Notes: generated by a model from the sequence alone, not told the origin. Positions 23,223 to 32,993 are shown, numbered from the stretch's first letter. The stretch is 38,611 nt of DNA from an uncultured Alphaproteobacteria bacterium (GCA_947630965.1 CANRJO010000008.1:1-38611); one strand, 5' to 3'. Program-made: numbers and translations.

Positions 23223-24509
23223 AGACTCCACGCCTTTCCCAATCTTAGAAACGCCCATATATGCACGCAGCTTTGGAGGAATGTTAACGGTACCGTCCTC
23301 ATTCTGATGATTCTCAATGAATGGAACGAGGACGCGAGGGGTGGCAATGCCGGTGTTGTTGAGGGTGTGGACGTAGTGAACTTTGCCATCGGCGTTATCG
23401 CGATAACGAAGGTTTGTGCGACGCGCTTGCCAATCGGTAATGTTGGAGCAAGAATGCGTTTCGCGATAGCAATTTTGGCTCGGCACCCAAGCTTCCAGAT
23501 CATATTGACGATATTTTGGCGCGCCCATATCGCCGGTGCAAACTTCCAAAACCTGATAAGGAAGTTCCAAATCCTGTAAAATTTCTTCTGAAATTTGCAA
23601 AAGTTTTTGATGCCATTTTTCGCTTTCGGCAATGGAATCTTTACAAATAACAAATTGTTCAGTTTTCATAAACTGATGCACACGCACAAGGCCACGCGTA
23701 TCTTTGCCCGCGGCACCTGCCTCACGCCGGAAACAGGGCGAAAAACCGGCATAAAGCACGGGGAGTTCGTTTTCAGATAAAATTTCATCTGCGCGCAGAG
23801 AGTTCAAAATCAGCTCAGCCGTGCCGGAAAGATAAAGATCATCGTCCGGCATATAATAAACTTCATCGCGCGAAAACGGCAGATAACCTTGCCCATAAAG
23901 CGGCTTTTCCTTAGAAACGGAAGGCACGGTAATCACGGTAAAGCCCTCGGCGCGGAGCTTATCTATAACCATCATGTGCATGGCAAGTTCAAGCTTGGCA
24001 AGCTCATTTTTAATAGCGTAAGTGCGCGAGCCTGAAACCTTGGCGATGCGCTCCATTTCCGACCAATCGTTTATTTCCATTAAGGCGATATGGTCGCGCG
24101 GTTCAAAATCAAAATGCGGAATTTCGCCAACTTTCCGGCGCACCACATTCCCCGAATCATCAGGGCCGACAGGGCTTTCGGGCGAGGGCAAATTAGGCAT
24201 TTTAAGCATAAAGAGGTCAAATTCTTTCTGTTTGGCGTCAAGTTGATCTTGCTCTTGCTTAAATTTTTCGCCAACGGCCTTGCTTTGCGCAATAATATTC
24301 GGGCGTTCGTCCGGCGCGGCGCTTTTAATGCTGTTGCTGAGCTTATTTTTTTCTTCCGCCAACGCCTGTGACGATGTTTTAAGCGCCGTGATTTCCTTAT
24401 GAAGTTTAATCAGCGCGTCAACATCTAATTCCTCGGGCGTATAGCCTTTTTTTTGGAGCCCTTCTTTAACAAGGGCGGTATTTTCAACAATAAATTTAAT
24501 ATCAGGCAT
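23205..24509 (-). CDS. serS: Seryl-tRNA synthetase
   Basis: It charges tRNA-Ser. The 434 residues have the N-terminal coiled-coil arm (about 30-100) that grips the long variable arm of tRNA-Ser, then the class II core. The core shows motif 2 (FRREAGAAGKDTRGLVRVHQF) and motif 3 (NNTGIATPRVLVPFIENHQ). The usual bacterial form of motif 3 has GLAVGR; the Pro in place of Gly is a mild variation. AAGGAA stands 8 bases before the ATG. It lies 67 bp downstream of the gene at 24577-25545, with a small AAAATTGC/GCAATTTT hairpin between them. The coding end runs into a terminator. Confidence 0.97.
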   Translation of the reverse strand: MPDIKFIVENTALVKEGLQKKGYTPEELDVDALIKLHKEITALKTSSQALAEEKNKLSNSIKSAAPDERPNIIAQSKAVGEKFKQEQDQLDAKQKEFDLFMLKMPNLPSPESPVGPDDSGNVVRRKVGEIPHFDFEPRDHIALMEINDWSEMERIAKVSGSRTYAIKNELAKLELAMHMMVIDKLRAEGFTVITVPSVSKEKPLYGQGYLPFSRDEVYYMPDDDLYLSGTAELILNSLRADEILSENELPVLYAGFSPCFRREAGAAGKDTRGLVRVHQFMKTEQFVICKDSIAESEKWHQKLLQISEEILQDLELPYQVLEVCTGDMGAPKYRQYDLEAWVPSQNCYRETHSCSNITDWQARRTNLRYRDNADGKVHYVHTLNNTGIATPRVLVPFIENHQNEDGTVNIPPKLRAYMGVSKIGKGVESKKQQK

Positions 24510-24576
24510 TTCGAAATTTCCTTAAAATTGCATTTTTCATACAATAGCAATTTTAACCTGATTTTCAACAGAAAAA

Positions 24577-25545
24577 TTAATTTGCAAGCAAAAACGCCTG
24601 TGCCGCGGCATAATCCTGCAACAACAGGCTTGCCTTATATTCAGCACTCCACTTCAAAACATTCAGCCTTTCCCTGGGTTTGGGATATTCTTTGACAAGA
24701 GCTTTCAAGAAGGCACCTTCTTTAGCGGGCGCATCCATAATCTGGTGCGCGGAGTAGCCCACATTTTTAACAGCCGCGAGCGTATAATCAAAAATTTTGC
24801 GCCAATCGGGCAAGTTTTCAGCGCTCAAATAAGCTTTTGCGCCACCTGTTTCAATTTGTGCCAAAAGTTTTGAGACCACCGCAAAGGCATTGGCGCCCGC
24901 ACCTAGCGTGCAGAAATCATTTGAAATTTCGGCACTTTGTTTCAGCGCAAATGCTTTGATATTTTCCTCTAACTTTGTCCCACGCGCGGCAAGGCACATA
25001 TAAACGGCCGCCGCGGTGTGCGCCTGCATCATTTTATAAGCATTTGTGATGGTTTTGACCTTTTCATAATTAAAGATTGTGCTTTTGAAAGTTTTTTCAA
25101 TTTGCGCTTGAGAAACGCCTTTTTCCCGAAGTTCCCAAAAGCGTTTTTCCAAATTTTCAAAATATTCGGGATAAAGTTGCGCCGCCTGCAAAACGCCAAT
25201 GATTTTCATCAAGCCCTCATAAATAAGCCCCGCCGGTGTTTCCGCGCAAGATGCCACTGCCAAAATATGGCGTATTTCTTTCGCACCGGTTACCATAAAA
25301 ACGCCCTGTTGATGCTCATTAAGCGTTTTTTGCAGAAAAGATTCATAGAGTTTTGCCCGTGGAGGATTTTGATTTTGGAACACCGAAGCAACATATTTTT
25401 TCACATCCGCGGCATTCATTTCATCTTTAAAAACAAAATGACACAAAGTTTTTGTGTCATGAACAAGGGCTTGCGCACGTGCAAATTCAGAAACCACAAA
25501 CAGCCGTGCCTGATTTATGTTTGAAAGGGCTTGAGTAAAATTCAT
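24577..25545 (-). CDS. Unrecognised helical protein (322 aa)
   Basis: The protein is mostly helical, rich in Ala, Leu and Lys, with no signal peptide, no membrane segment and no motif I recognise. Phrases such as LNEHQQGVFMVTGAKEIRHIL, YLSAENLPDWRKIFDY and YPKPRERLNVLKW give no family. GGAGG 6 bases before the ATG at 25545 decides the start; a TTG two codons earlier is less likely. It lies upstream of serS and may share its transcript. It could be a lineage-specific cytosolic protein. Confidence 0.8.
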   Translation of the reverse strand: MNFTQALSNINQARLFVVSEFARAQALVHDTKTLCHFVFKDEMNAADVKKYVASVFQNQNPPRAKLYESFLQKTLNEHQQGVFMVTGAKEIRHILAVASCAETPAGLIYEGLMKIIGVLQAAQLYPEYFENLEKRFWELREKGVSQAQIEKTFKSTIFNYEKVKTITNAYKMMQAHTAAAVYMCLAARGTKLEENIKAFALKQSAEISNDFCTLGAGANAFAVVSKLLAQIETGGAKAYLSAENLPDWRKIFDYTLAAVKNVGYSAHQIMDAPAKEGAFLKALVKEYPKPRERLNVLKWSAEYKASLLLQDYAAAQAFLLAN

Positions 25546-25611
25546 CAGCAACCTCCATCATCAAAGACAAGCTCATCATAACACATTTTCCGGCGCAAAA
25601 CAAACTTTTTT

Positions 25612-25649
25612 TCAAAAAAAATTGCCCGAGATGTTTCCACCCCGGGCAA
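25612..25649 (-). terminator. Terminator of the autotransporter gene
   Basis: On the minus strand, TTGCCCG and CGGGCAA (7 bp, 14-base loop) are followed by eight T, 16 bp after the stop codon. Confidence 0.8.
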
Positions 25650-25665
25650 GCTGCCTAACAAAAGT

Positions 25666-28600
25666 TTAGTTAAACATATATTGTACGCCGAGCCGTACGC
25701 CCACATCCGTGCGCGAGCCACTCCGACCAATTACCTGGAAGTTGGTGCTTAAAGCCTTGTTCCAGATTTTAGCAACGCCGGCGCCATATTGGAAGTAATC
25801 GCCGTCCATGCCGATATCGGGCAGATCCGTTTCTTCGGCTTTGCCTTGAGCATCTTGATCAAACGTAAACATATATTGCAACATACCATAGACGCTCCAA
25901 TCGTTTTGCGTATAGATCAAATTCAACTCGGGCGCCACGTTATAACCGTTCAGGGCATCTGCTTCCATAGCCAAATTACCAAAGTCGGAATCCCAATCTT
26001 GTTTGCTAAACATATTATAAGAGGCAAACAACGCAGGTTGCAACGTCAAGTTGGTATTGAGCTTGGCATTATACGCCGCACGAGCGGAAACACCGGCAAA
26101 CCAGCCATCAGTTTTATCTGTAAAGTTTTCAACCTCCATTTCGTTTTCATAAGCGCCGCCATAGACATTCGCCGCCGCAACAAAATTATCTTTCATGAAT
26201 GTTGTCATGAAGCCGGCTTGACCACCGTTTTGCTTCATATCGACATCATCATAGCTTTGGTCTGCGCCATTATAAGCCACGTAGAATGTCGGCACATATT
26301 GCCAACCGTTATCAAACGTGCCCATCGGCATATCCGCGCCGGCAATCAAGCCATAAGCATTGTTATCCACATCAAGCCCTTCGGAAAGCGAGAGTTTGCC
26401 ACCGTCATAATACGGCTTAACCCACACATTCGCGCCGCGGCCGTCATTGACCGCCTGATTAACGCGGCGTGTTTTGGCAACGCTCGATTCGTGTGACACC
26501 GTGCCGGCATGATCCAAAATCAGGTGATGCAAGACCATATCATCCACACCGAGCTGATTATAAAGCATGGCAACCTGGGAGACCTGTCCGCGGTAAGCAT
26601 TCGGATTATACGCTGAGAGCGTTGCGCGGTACCAACCTTTATTATCTTCAAGAGCTGTTAAGTCATAATAGCCCAAGGCTGTACGCACCTGATCCGCCGA
26701 TGCGGTAAAGTCCAGATTATCAACGTCACCCGCAAAGAGTTGGACCTCAACGCTTTTCGCGTTAGGCTCTTTGCCGATAACACCAAATTCTGAAACATCT
26801 AAAGTGCCGTTGCCGTTGACCTTGTCAACCACGATCTGATCGCTTTTTCCATTCGAGAAGTCCACATCAAAGGTAAAGTGGCTCACACCGTCAATGGTCA
26901 ATTCATCAACCGTCAGCGTTTGTGCCGCGCCATTGTTAAAGCCGAACGTAGAACCTTTTGACATGCTCAGATTTTTAAGGTTCATATCCGAACCATGGTC
27001 AAAGGCAATGTATGAATTCACAAGTGCCACACCGCCATCCTTAACATTGAATAGATCACTGTGAAGAAGCATCTGCGAATTCTCAAAGGTTACATCACCT
27101 GATTCTTGGTTAAAGGCACCACCAATTTTCTCAAGATCAGAGAATTTCACCGAGCCACCGTTATTATTGATTGTGCCCTGCCATACATCATCTTTTTGAC
27201 CTAAGGTCAGCGATGCACCGTCATCCACATTAAGTGTGGAACCTTCTAAAATTTTGACCACAACATCGTCACCAATCGTGCTGCTTTCCTTTTTGCCCTC
27301 TTCACCGATTGTCATGACAGAGCCGTCAAGGAGCGTTAAGTTACCCGATGTTGCAGTTAAATTGCCATTCGTGGTTGTGGCGTAATAAAGGTTGCCACCG
27401 GCAAGGTTAATATTACCGTCCCACTTATCTTCATCGCTAATCATGATAGAGCCGAGGCTGAGTTTCAACGTTGCATCTTTTGCAATATTGAGCGCAACCG
27501 GATCATCAATGAAGCTATTTTTAGAAGTAAGGTCTAACGTGGCACCCTCCAAGATGTTTAAGTTACCTCTTGAAGCTTCCAACGTGGCATTCGTGCCCTC
27601 ATCAACCGTCACACCCTTGCCAAATTTCAGCGTACCACCGTCCAAAACTGTATGACCTTGGGTGGTATCGCCCTCGTTCAGGCTCAAAGTACCACCTTGA
27701 GCAACATAAACCGTGGCGTTATCACCGATGGTTGTTTTAACACCATCGCCAATCATGCTACCGTTATCCAAGCGAAGCTTGCTACTCGCACCAAGTGTCA
27801 CTTTACCACCTGTAGCATTCAAAATGCCGCCAGACTCTGGTTGCGTAGCTGATGTTGTGTCGAGGTTAAAATCACCACCCTCAACATTAATGGTGCCTTC
27901 CCAAACCGAACCTTCCTTGAGGGTAAGATCGCCACTTTGAACCGTCATGGTTGAACCGTTGTCAAGGCCTACAATGGCGTTAATGGAATCCCCATTGCCC
28001 AAAGTGAATTTTTTATTTTCGGCAAGCTCAAAGATGGTTGCATCACCATGCACAGTCAATGTCCCCTTTGCCCGCTCTGCATCGGTATTCCAGAACAAAG
28101 AACCGCCGGAAACATCTGACTTTCCACCAAAGAACGTGCCTGTCACTTCGGTTGCGCCGCCTGTTTGATTAAAGGCGCCTTTAAACTCGGAAGCATCACC
28201 TGTTAAGCTCAAATCGCCTTCATTGGAGAGTGATCCTCCGGAACCTGAAAAACTTTCGGACAATGTCAACATACCTGTGTTGTCCACGGTTCCGGTATTT
28301 TCAGCATTTTGAAGCTCCAAGACGGAAGTATTAGTCAGCTTGCTCGTATTCTTAAGTACGTCCACCTTGCCCTTGCCGCTAAAGGTTGCGGTTGCCGTAC
28401 CCGTATTATGAAGCTCGGCAAATGTATCATCGCCTGCAAAAGTGGCTGTACCTGTGTCGGCATTTGTGACAAGACTGTTAAAGGTGTTTTGACCAAGGGT
28501 AACAATATCACCTTCATTATAAACATCGTTTTTACCTTCCGGCAACGATGTTTCTGCCGCAAGCATAATACCACTTTCCGGCTCCCAAGCATCAACGGTC

Positions 28601-31600
28601 ACACTATCAAGGATCATGTAGCCGTTTTGATCATTATAAATGGCGCCACCCTTACCGTTTTCGCCGGCTTCGTTGTTCTTCAAAGTTGATGAGGTCAAAT
28701 AAAGCCCTGAAGTGAAGTGCTCGCTGTTCTTGGTACCACCATTGTTATAAATCGCGCCGCCTTTACCGCTAGACGAGTTGTTTTGAATAATCAGGTTTGA
28801 CATATCCACACGGGCATTGGCATTATTGTTCCGCAAAACGGAACCGCCGCCTTTTGTAACATCCGTACGCCCGGCATCTTGGATGGTCAGGTCTTTCACA
28901 TGCAAACTAACATCGCCCTCTTCCAAATCAAAGAAACTGCCTCTTCGCTCTGTGAGTTCTTCGTGCTTATCGTCAACAAGTTTTCCGGACAGAACATCTT
29001 TTTCCCGATTATTATTTTCCCCGAAAACGGAAAAGTCTCCATTTTCCATTGAATCAAGTGATTTTTGGCTATGATATGCACCATCTGTAAAGTTAGAGCG
29101 CACGCCATATTGACGGTTACCATCATGCTTATTCATTGTAGCAAGCGGATCATCGCCCGCCACGCCTAATTGCTTAATTGTCACCTTTCCGGCGTCTTCG
29201 GTAGAAGTAGAGACTTTATACTCAAATTTATTGGTGGAAACAAGTGTCTTCCCGTCAACAAAACCTAATTGCACGGCACCTTCACTTTGCAAGACAGAGC
29301 TACCCTCATATATTTTACCTGTAGCCTGAACCTCTTCCCCGCCGATATAAATGTTGCCAAGAGTCCACTTTAAGGTTGGCAACCCGCTGCTTTTGTTCTT
29401 AAACTTAACCGTATCGCTCGTAAATTTATATTTGTCATTTGTCGGAGCTTGAAGTCGCACATCAAAATGAAGCTTATTTGTCCCTTCCATGAAAGAATCC
29501 GTGAAAGTATAAGCTTTTGTTTCCAACTGATCATCATGCAAGTTTAAGCTGGAGTCTTTAAACCCGACATTATTGAAATCCGTGCCGTCAAGTGACACTT
29601 TTGTGTTCTCAAAGACAACTTTATTATTGTTTACTGTAACCTGATCCGAAAGCGTGAAACCGCCCGAACCTGTAAAGGTTGCCTGTGAATTTGACCCGCT
29701 AAAGGTTAAATTGTTATTATCAATTGTTTCAAGAGCCTCGGTCGTAGAATTATGTTTCCATGTGGCGTTACTGCCAAGCGTCACGCCATAATCCAATTTA
29801 TCTTGCGTCACATCAAGCGAGCCACCGTTAATGTTGTTGGTACCCTTAAACATTTTACCGTTGACGGTCGTGGTGCCTGCTGTTTGGGTAAAATCGCCCG
29901 TAAAGCCCGAGGCATCACCATTTAAGTTCAAATCTCCCGAGTTATCAAACTTGCCATTGCCGGAAACAGCACCCGCAAAAGTGAGTGTACCGCTGTTGGT
30001 CCAGTCTTTATTATTTTCAACAGCCCCTGTCACGCTTACTGTACCTGTGGTGGTCACGGTGCCGCTGTTGGTCACTTTACCGCTGATGTCACCGTCGGCA
30101 AAGGTCAACGTGGCATCTGTCTCATTTGTCACATCGCCATGAGCTTCCAATTTGCCGTCAACTGTAAACGTGCCATGGTTATCAATTTTGGCCGTATGCG
30201 CATCACCATGAACAGTGATCGAAGATTGAGCGTCCGTGTTCTCAATATCCACATTGTGGACAGTTAATTTTTGAGCCGTGATTTTGCCTTCGTTCTTTAA
30301 GGGATTAGCAAAAACAACCTCCTCGTCATCTTTACCTGTGGCTGTCACCGTCAAGGTACCTGACAAAGTAACCGTGCCTTTATTTTCATCAAAGACAGTC
30401 GTTGTCAAATTCTTTGCGGTAAAGGAGGCATCCTTATCATTAAGCTTCAAAGTTTCAACGGTCGCATCATTCTCACCCAAATCGATTGTGCCACTATTGG
30501 TCAGCGTTTTCGCCTTCAAGGTGGCACTGTTGCCCGTTGCCTTAAAAGTGGCGTCTTTTTTATTCTCAAAAACACCGCCGTCAAACGTGTTGAGATAGTG
30601 CCTAATAGTACCTGAGTTCTTCACGCTTTCTGCCGTTAAGTTGCCGAAGTTCTCAATTGTACCATGTTCTTCGTTATTGATTTCACTAAAAGTAGAATCC
30701 CCCTTATTCGTCATTTTGCCGGAATTTTTAACCGTCACATTTTGAAGCTTATTTTCGCCCGTTTCCAATGACAAATCAGCAATATGTTGTCCGTCAACCG
30801 TTAAGGTTGAATTGCCCGTACCGCTATTATAACCTTGCACCACCAAATGCAAAGCGTCCAGAGCGCTACTTTCTTCTGGTGTCAGAGCGGTTGCCAAAGC
30901 TTTTAAGGTGTTCCCTGCCGTTTCTGTTAAATTTTTAAGCGTTAAGGTAGAGTTTGAAGAAGCTTTAAGCTTCAAACTTTCACCCAAACCGCTATCACTT
31001 GAACCAGAAAGCGTCAATTTTGTATTTTTCAAATCAAGCGTGCCATCGCCCTTCACTTGCTTATTTAAGGTTTGCCCGTTTCTGTCCTGAAGTGTCAGCG
31101 TGCTATTCCCATTGATGGTAATATCCACATCGGAGTTCAAGTCATCTTTTGCTCTTAAAATCAGAGAGGCTGTTTTTTTACCATCACCACTTCCTGTTTC
31201 GCCAACCTCCAAGGATGAACCGCTTTGAAGTGTTAATTTGCCGTCAAGAGCCCTGTTTGTCAGCCACTTTAACGTACCACCTTCAAATGTTGTGTTATTC
31301 TTAAAAAAGTTCAAAACATTTCTGACTTCAACATCCCCACTCTTATTTGTAAATGTACCAGCATATAATGAGAAATTTGCAGCCATGCTATCACTATCAC
31401 CACCCAAAACAAGTGTACCCTCTTCATGCGTGACGCTAGCATCAGATGACCAACCAGATATACCCGATTCGAGTTTAACTTTCCCTTTACCTTTGATGGT
31501 CAGGCTAGCTTTGTCACCCAAACCAACGTCAGCGCCCCTAGAAGGGCCTGTGGACGACTCTCTATTGTTGGAAAATTCGACTGTTTTACCCTCATCTGCC

Positions 31601-32028
31601 TCAATAACCACTTTTCCATTGCTGTAAATGGCACCATCATAAGGAGCAGCGCTCCCATTAAAATTTTTGACACTTATATTTTTCAAAGTCAAAGTGGTAT
31701 CACTTCCTTCAACGACAAAGCCCCTTGATAATTTGCTCTTATCGCCGCCATTCTTACCGTCTAATATTTCTGAACCTGCTTGACCTTGAATTGTTATTGC
31801 TTTTGGTTTTGGTTCTGATTCTGATTCTTTATCAATTTTTATATACTGTGAGAACTTAATATCGCTTCCTGTTACAACAATGATATCTTCTTTTTTTTCT
31901 GTTAGAGCTCTTTGCAGATCCTCAAAAGAAGAAACCGTATTATCTTCCGCTAAAGCCGAGGAAATATTGGAAAGACTAACAAGTGCCGTTGATAAAAGAA
32001 GGAGAGCTGTCAAATTCGTTTTTGTCAT
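25666..32028 (-). CDS. Giant autotransporter (type Va) with repetitive beta-helix passenger
   Basis: 2120 residues. A signal peptide (MTKTNLTALLLLSTALVSLS..., cleavage near SALA) leads a passenger of about 1830 residues. The passenger is full of short strand repeats (GTLTV, GNGTL, NNGSV, NSGTI) rich in Gly, Asn, Thr and Ser and almost without Cys: a beta-helix. Two stretches repeat one another (GTTTVNGKMFKG... and GATEVTGTFFGG...). The last 250 or so residues (from NVWVKPYYDGGK) form the autotransporter barrel, ending in VGVRLGVQYMFN with the usual C-terminal aromatic strand. It should be exported to the surface by type Va secretion. No protease triad or named adhesion motif was seen; adhesion is inferred. 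AAAAGGA precedes the ATG. Confidence 0.93.
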   Translation of the reverse strand: MTKTNLTALLLLSTALVSLSNISSALAEDNTVSSFEDLQRALTEKKEDIIVVTGSDIKFSQYIKIDKESESEPKPKAITIQGQAGSEILDGKNGGDKSKLSRGFVVEGSDTTLTLKNISVKNFNGSAAPYDGAIYSNGKVVIEADEGKTVEFSNNRESSTGPSRGADVGLGDKASLTIKGKGKVKLESGISGWSSDASVTHEEGTLVLGGDSDSMAANFSLYAGTFTNKSGDVEVRNVLNFFKNNTTFEGGTLKWLTNRALDGKLTLQSGSSLEVGETGSGDGKKTASLILRAKDDLNSDVDITINGNSTLTLQDRNGQTLNKQVKGDGTLDLKNTKLTLSGSSDSGLGESLKLKASSNSTLTLKNLTETAGNTLKALATALTPEESSALDALHLVVQGYNSGTGNSTLTVDGQHIADLSLETGENKLQNVTVKNSGKMTNKGDSTFSEINNEEHGTIENFGNLTAESVKNSGTIRHYLNTFDGGVFENKKDATFKATGNSATLKAKTLTNSGTIDLGENDATVETLKLNDKDASFTAKNLTTTVFDENKGTVTLSGTLTVTATGKDDEEVVFANPLKNEGKITAQKLTVHNVDIENTDAQSSITVHGDAHTAKIDNHGTFTVDGKLEAHGDVTNETDATLTFADGDISGKVTNSGTVTTTGTVSVTGAVENNKDWTNSGTLTFAGAVSGNGKFDNSGDLNLNGDASGFTGDFTQTAGTTTVNGKMFKGTNNINGGSLDVTQDKLDYGVTLGSNATWKHNSTTEALETIDNNNLTFSGSNSQATFTGSGGFTLSDQVTVNNNKVVFENTKVSLDGTDFNNVGFKDSSLNLHDDQLETKAYTFTDSFMEGTNKLHFDVRLQAPTNDKYKFTSDTVKFKNKSSGLPTLKWTLGNIYIGGEEVQATGKIYEGSSVLQSEGAVQLGFVDGKTLVSTNKFEYKVSTSTEDAGKVTIKQLGVAGDDPLATMNKHDGNRQYGVRSNFTDGAYHSQKSLDSMENGDFSVFGENNNREKDVLSGKLVDDKHEELTERRGSFFDLEEGDVSLHVKDLTIQDAGRTDVTKGGGSVLRNNNANARVDMSNLIIQNNSSSGKGGAIYNNGGTKNSEHFTSGLYLTSSTLKNNEAGENGKGGAIYNDQNGYMILDSVTVDAWEPESGIMLAAETSLPEGKNDVYNEGDIVTLGQNTFNSLVTNADTGTATFAGDDTFAELHNTGTATATFSGKGKVDVLKNTSKLTNTSVLELQNAENTGTVDNTGMLTLSESFSGSGGSLSNEGDLSLTGDASEFKGAFNQTGGATEVTGTFFGGKSDVSGGSLFWNTDAERAKGTLTVHGDATIFELAENKKFTLGNGDSINAIVGLDNGSTMTVQSGDLTLKEGSVWEGTINVEGGDFNLDTTSATQPESGGILNATGGKVTLGASSKLRLDNGSMIGDGVKTTIGDNATVYVAQGGTLSLNEGDTTQGHTVLDGGTLKFGKGVTVDEGTNATLEASRGNLNILEGATLDLTSKNSFIDDPVALNIAKDATLKLSLGSIMISDEDKWDGNINLAGGNLYYATTTNGNLTATSGNLTLLDGSVMTIGEEGKKESSTIGDDVVVKILEGSTLNVDDGASLTLGQKDDVWQGTINNNGGSVKFSDLEKIGGAFNQESGDVTFENSQMLLHSDLFNVKDGGVALVNSYIAFDHGSDMNLKNLSMSKGSTFGFNNGAAQTLTVDELTIDGVSHFTFDVDFSNGKSDQIVVDKVNGNGTLDVSEFGVIGKEPNAKSVEVQLFAGDVDNLDFTASADQVRTALGYYDLTALEDNKGWYRATLSAYNPNAYRGQVSQVAMLYNQLGVDDMVLHHLILDHAGTVSHESSVAKTRRVNQAVNDGRGANVWVKPYYDGGKLSLSEGLDVDNNAYGLIAGADMPMGTFDNGWQYVPTFYVAYNGADQSYDDVDMKQNGGQAGFMTTFMKDNFVAAANVYGGAYENEMEVENFTDKTDGWFAGVSARAAYNAKLNTNLTLQPALFASYNMFSKQDWDSDFGNLAMEADALNGYNVAPELNLIYTQNDWSVYGMLQYMFTFDQDAQGKAEETDLPDIGMDGDYFQYGAGVAKIWNKALSTNFQVIGRSGSRTDVGVRLGVQYMFN

Positions 32029-32059
32029 TTTTAGTTCCTTTTAAAGTTTATTTGTGAGT

Positions 32060-32088
32060 AACTTACCATAACTCAAAAATTTTCGCAA
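32060..32088 (-). promoter_or_regulatory. Candidate promoter of the autotransporter gene
   Basis: On the minus strand, TTGCGA (32083-32088), 17 bases, TAAGTT (32060-32065), about 30 bp before the ATG. The boxes are not ideal. Confidence 0.4.
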
Positions 32089-32160
32089 GCTATTTTATAG
32101 GCGAGTTTTGAAAATTTTTGAGACCATCCTTTGGTTAGTTGGGTTAAACAATCATGTCAA

Positions 32161-32262
32161 AAAAAAGGTACCTTAAAATTTTTGAAAATGCAAGAATTTT
32201 TTTACAGTAAATTCAAGATGTTAATTTTTGGATTATCCCTAAATTTTAAGGTACCTTTTTTT
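32161..32262. promoter_or_regulatory. Paired GGTACC-centred palindromes upstream of the autotransporter
   Basis: Centres at 32167-32172 and 32250-32255, 83 bp apart. Here the two copies are inverted relative to each other: both read AATTTTAAGGTACCTTTTTT from the outside in. They lie 139-227 bp upstream of the autotransporter start and beyond its candidate promoter. Confidence 0.5.
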
Positions 32263-32320
32263 TGCTCTGTTTTAAGCTCGTATTTCTTTGATTCTCCGTC
32301 ATTTTTACAAAAACAACATC

Positions 32321-32356
32321 AAAAAAACGCTCCTTTTGCTTTTCGCCAAAGGAGCG
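32321..32356 (-). terminator. Terminator of the two small genes upstream
   Basis: On the minus strand, CGCTCCTTT and AAAGGAGCG pair over 11 bases and are followed by T7, 20 bp after the stop of the gene at 32376. Confidence 0.8.
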
Positions 32357-32375
32357 CTCCTTATGCTTAAAAGTT

Positions 32376-32684
32376 TTATAACCCGTCTGTAAAGGCGTTT
32401 TTCTTAATGTGCTTCACAGGGGCTTCATAATCACGCACAACATCTTGGGTTTCATCGCTTAATTCAAAAACCACAATCTTGCCTGATTTTTGCAACATCG
32501 GCACAATCTGCGAATTAAGGTAATCAAACAAAACAGTCTCATCCGCACGCCTGTAAAACGTGGCATGATAACCGCCGTCATACAATAAAAACGGTTTGTC
32601 CGGCTCTTGCGCACGCGCTTTAATCAAAAAAACAAGCGTGCCCTCATGGGTGATAATCACCTTATAATCATTTTCATGTTCCAT
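32376..32684 (-). CDS. Small cytosolic protein of unknown function (102 aa)
   Basis: It starts MEHENDYKVIITHEGTLVFL and is mixed alpha/beta, without signal peptide or membrane segment. The stop of the upstream gene overlaps its start codon by one base (TGATG), so the two are translated as a pair. Family not recognised. Confidence 0.75.
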   Translation of the reverse strand: MEHENDYKVIITHEGTLVFLIKARAQEPDKPFLLYDGGYHATFYRRADETVLFDYLNSQIVPMLQKSGKIVVFELSDETQDVVRDYEAPVKHIKKNAFTDGL

Positions 32685-32932
32685 CAGCGGTTCCAGTAAT
32701 TTTTGCCTTGTTTAAAAAGCCACGAACTGAGTTTTTTGGCTTGTGTGTGCATGTTTGAAACAATCGTATCGCCTAATTTGAGGTTGCCGCTTTTGCCGGC
32801 AAACTCCGCCGCCAAGCCTGTTGCCCCATTGCCAACAACGCGCGCCACCGAAAGCCCCCATTGCCCCAACTTTGCCGCAACACCCGCCGTGATAAGCGTG
32901 GCGCCTGCCGTTTTGGTGATAACTTTATTCAT
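32684..32932 (-). CDS. Small protein with hydrophobic N-terminal half (82 aa)
   Basis: It starts MNKVITKTAGATLITAGVAA, followed by a second Gly/Ala-rich weakly hydrophobic stretch (LSVARVVGNGATGLAAEF) and a basic, aromatic tail (SSWLFKQGKNYWNR). This suggests membrane association or a small exported peptide. AAGGAGAAAG precedes the ATG and a strong promoter lies at 32962-32990. It is coupled to the next gene. Family not recognised; a toxin-like or bacteriocin-like role cannot be excluded. Confidence 0.7.
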   Translation of the reverse strand: MNKVITKTAGATLITAGVAAKLGQWGLSVARVVGNGATGLAAEFAGKSGNLKLGDTIVSNMHTQAKKLSSWLFKQGKNYWNR

Positions 32933-32961
32933 GGTCTTTCTCCTTACTTATATATAAATAA

Positions 32962-32990
32962 AGTATATCAGAAAAATGCCCCTTTATCAA
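32962..32990 (-). promoter_or_regulatory. Promoter of the two-gene operon 32932-32376
   Basis: On the minus strand, TTGATA (32985-32990), 17 bases, TATACT (32962-32967). It lies in the 61-bp gap just after the stop codon of the membrane gene, so the small genes need not depend on the dnaE transcript. Confidence 0.7.
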
Positions 32991-32993
32991 GGC

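Noticed and set aside
23067-23579. 170-codon plus-strand frame antisense to serS
   Set aside because: serS is certain on the other strand, and the frame begins inside the structured element; a shadow.
24520-24560. Leader peptide or attenuator upstream of serS
   Set aside because: A small AAAATTGC/GCAATTTT hairpin exists, but the short frame over it has no Ser codons and no clear ribosome site.
25666-32028. Many plus-strand frames of 60-235 codons within the autotransporter gene
   Set aside because: Shadows of a repetitive gene; no ribosome sites or recognisable products.
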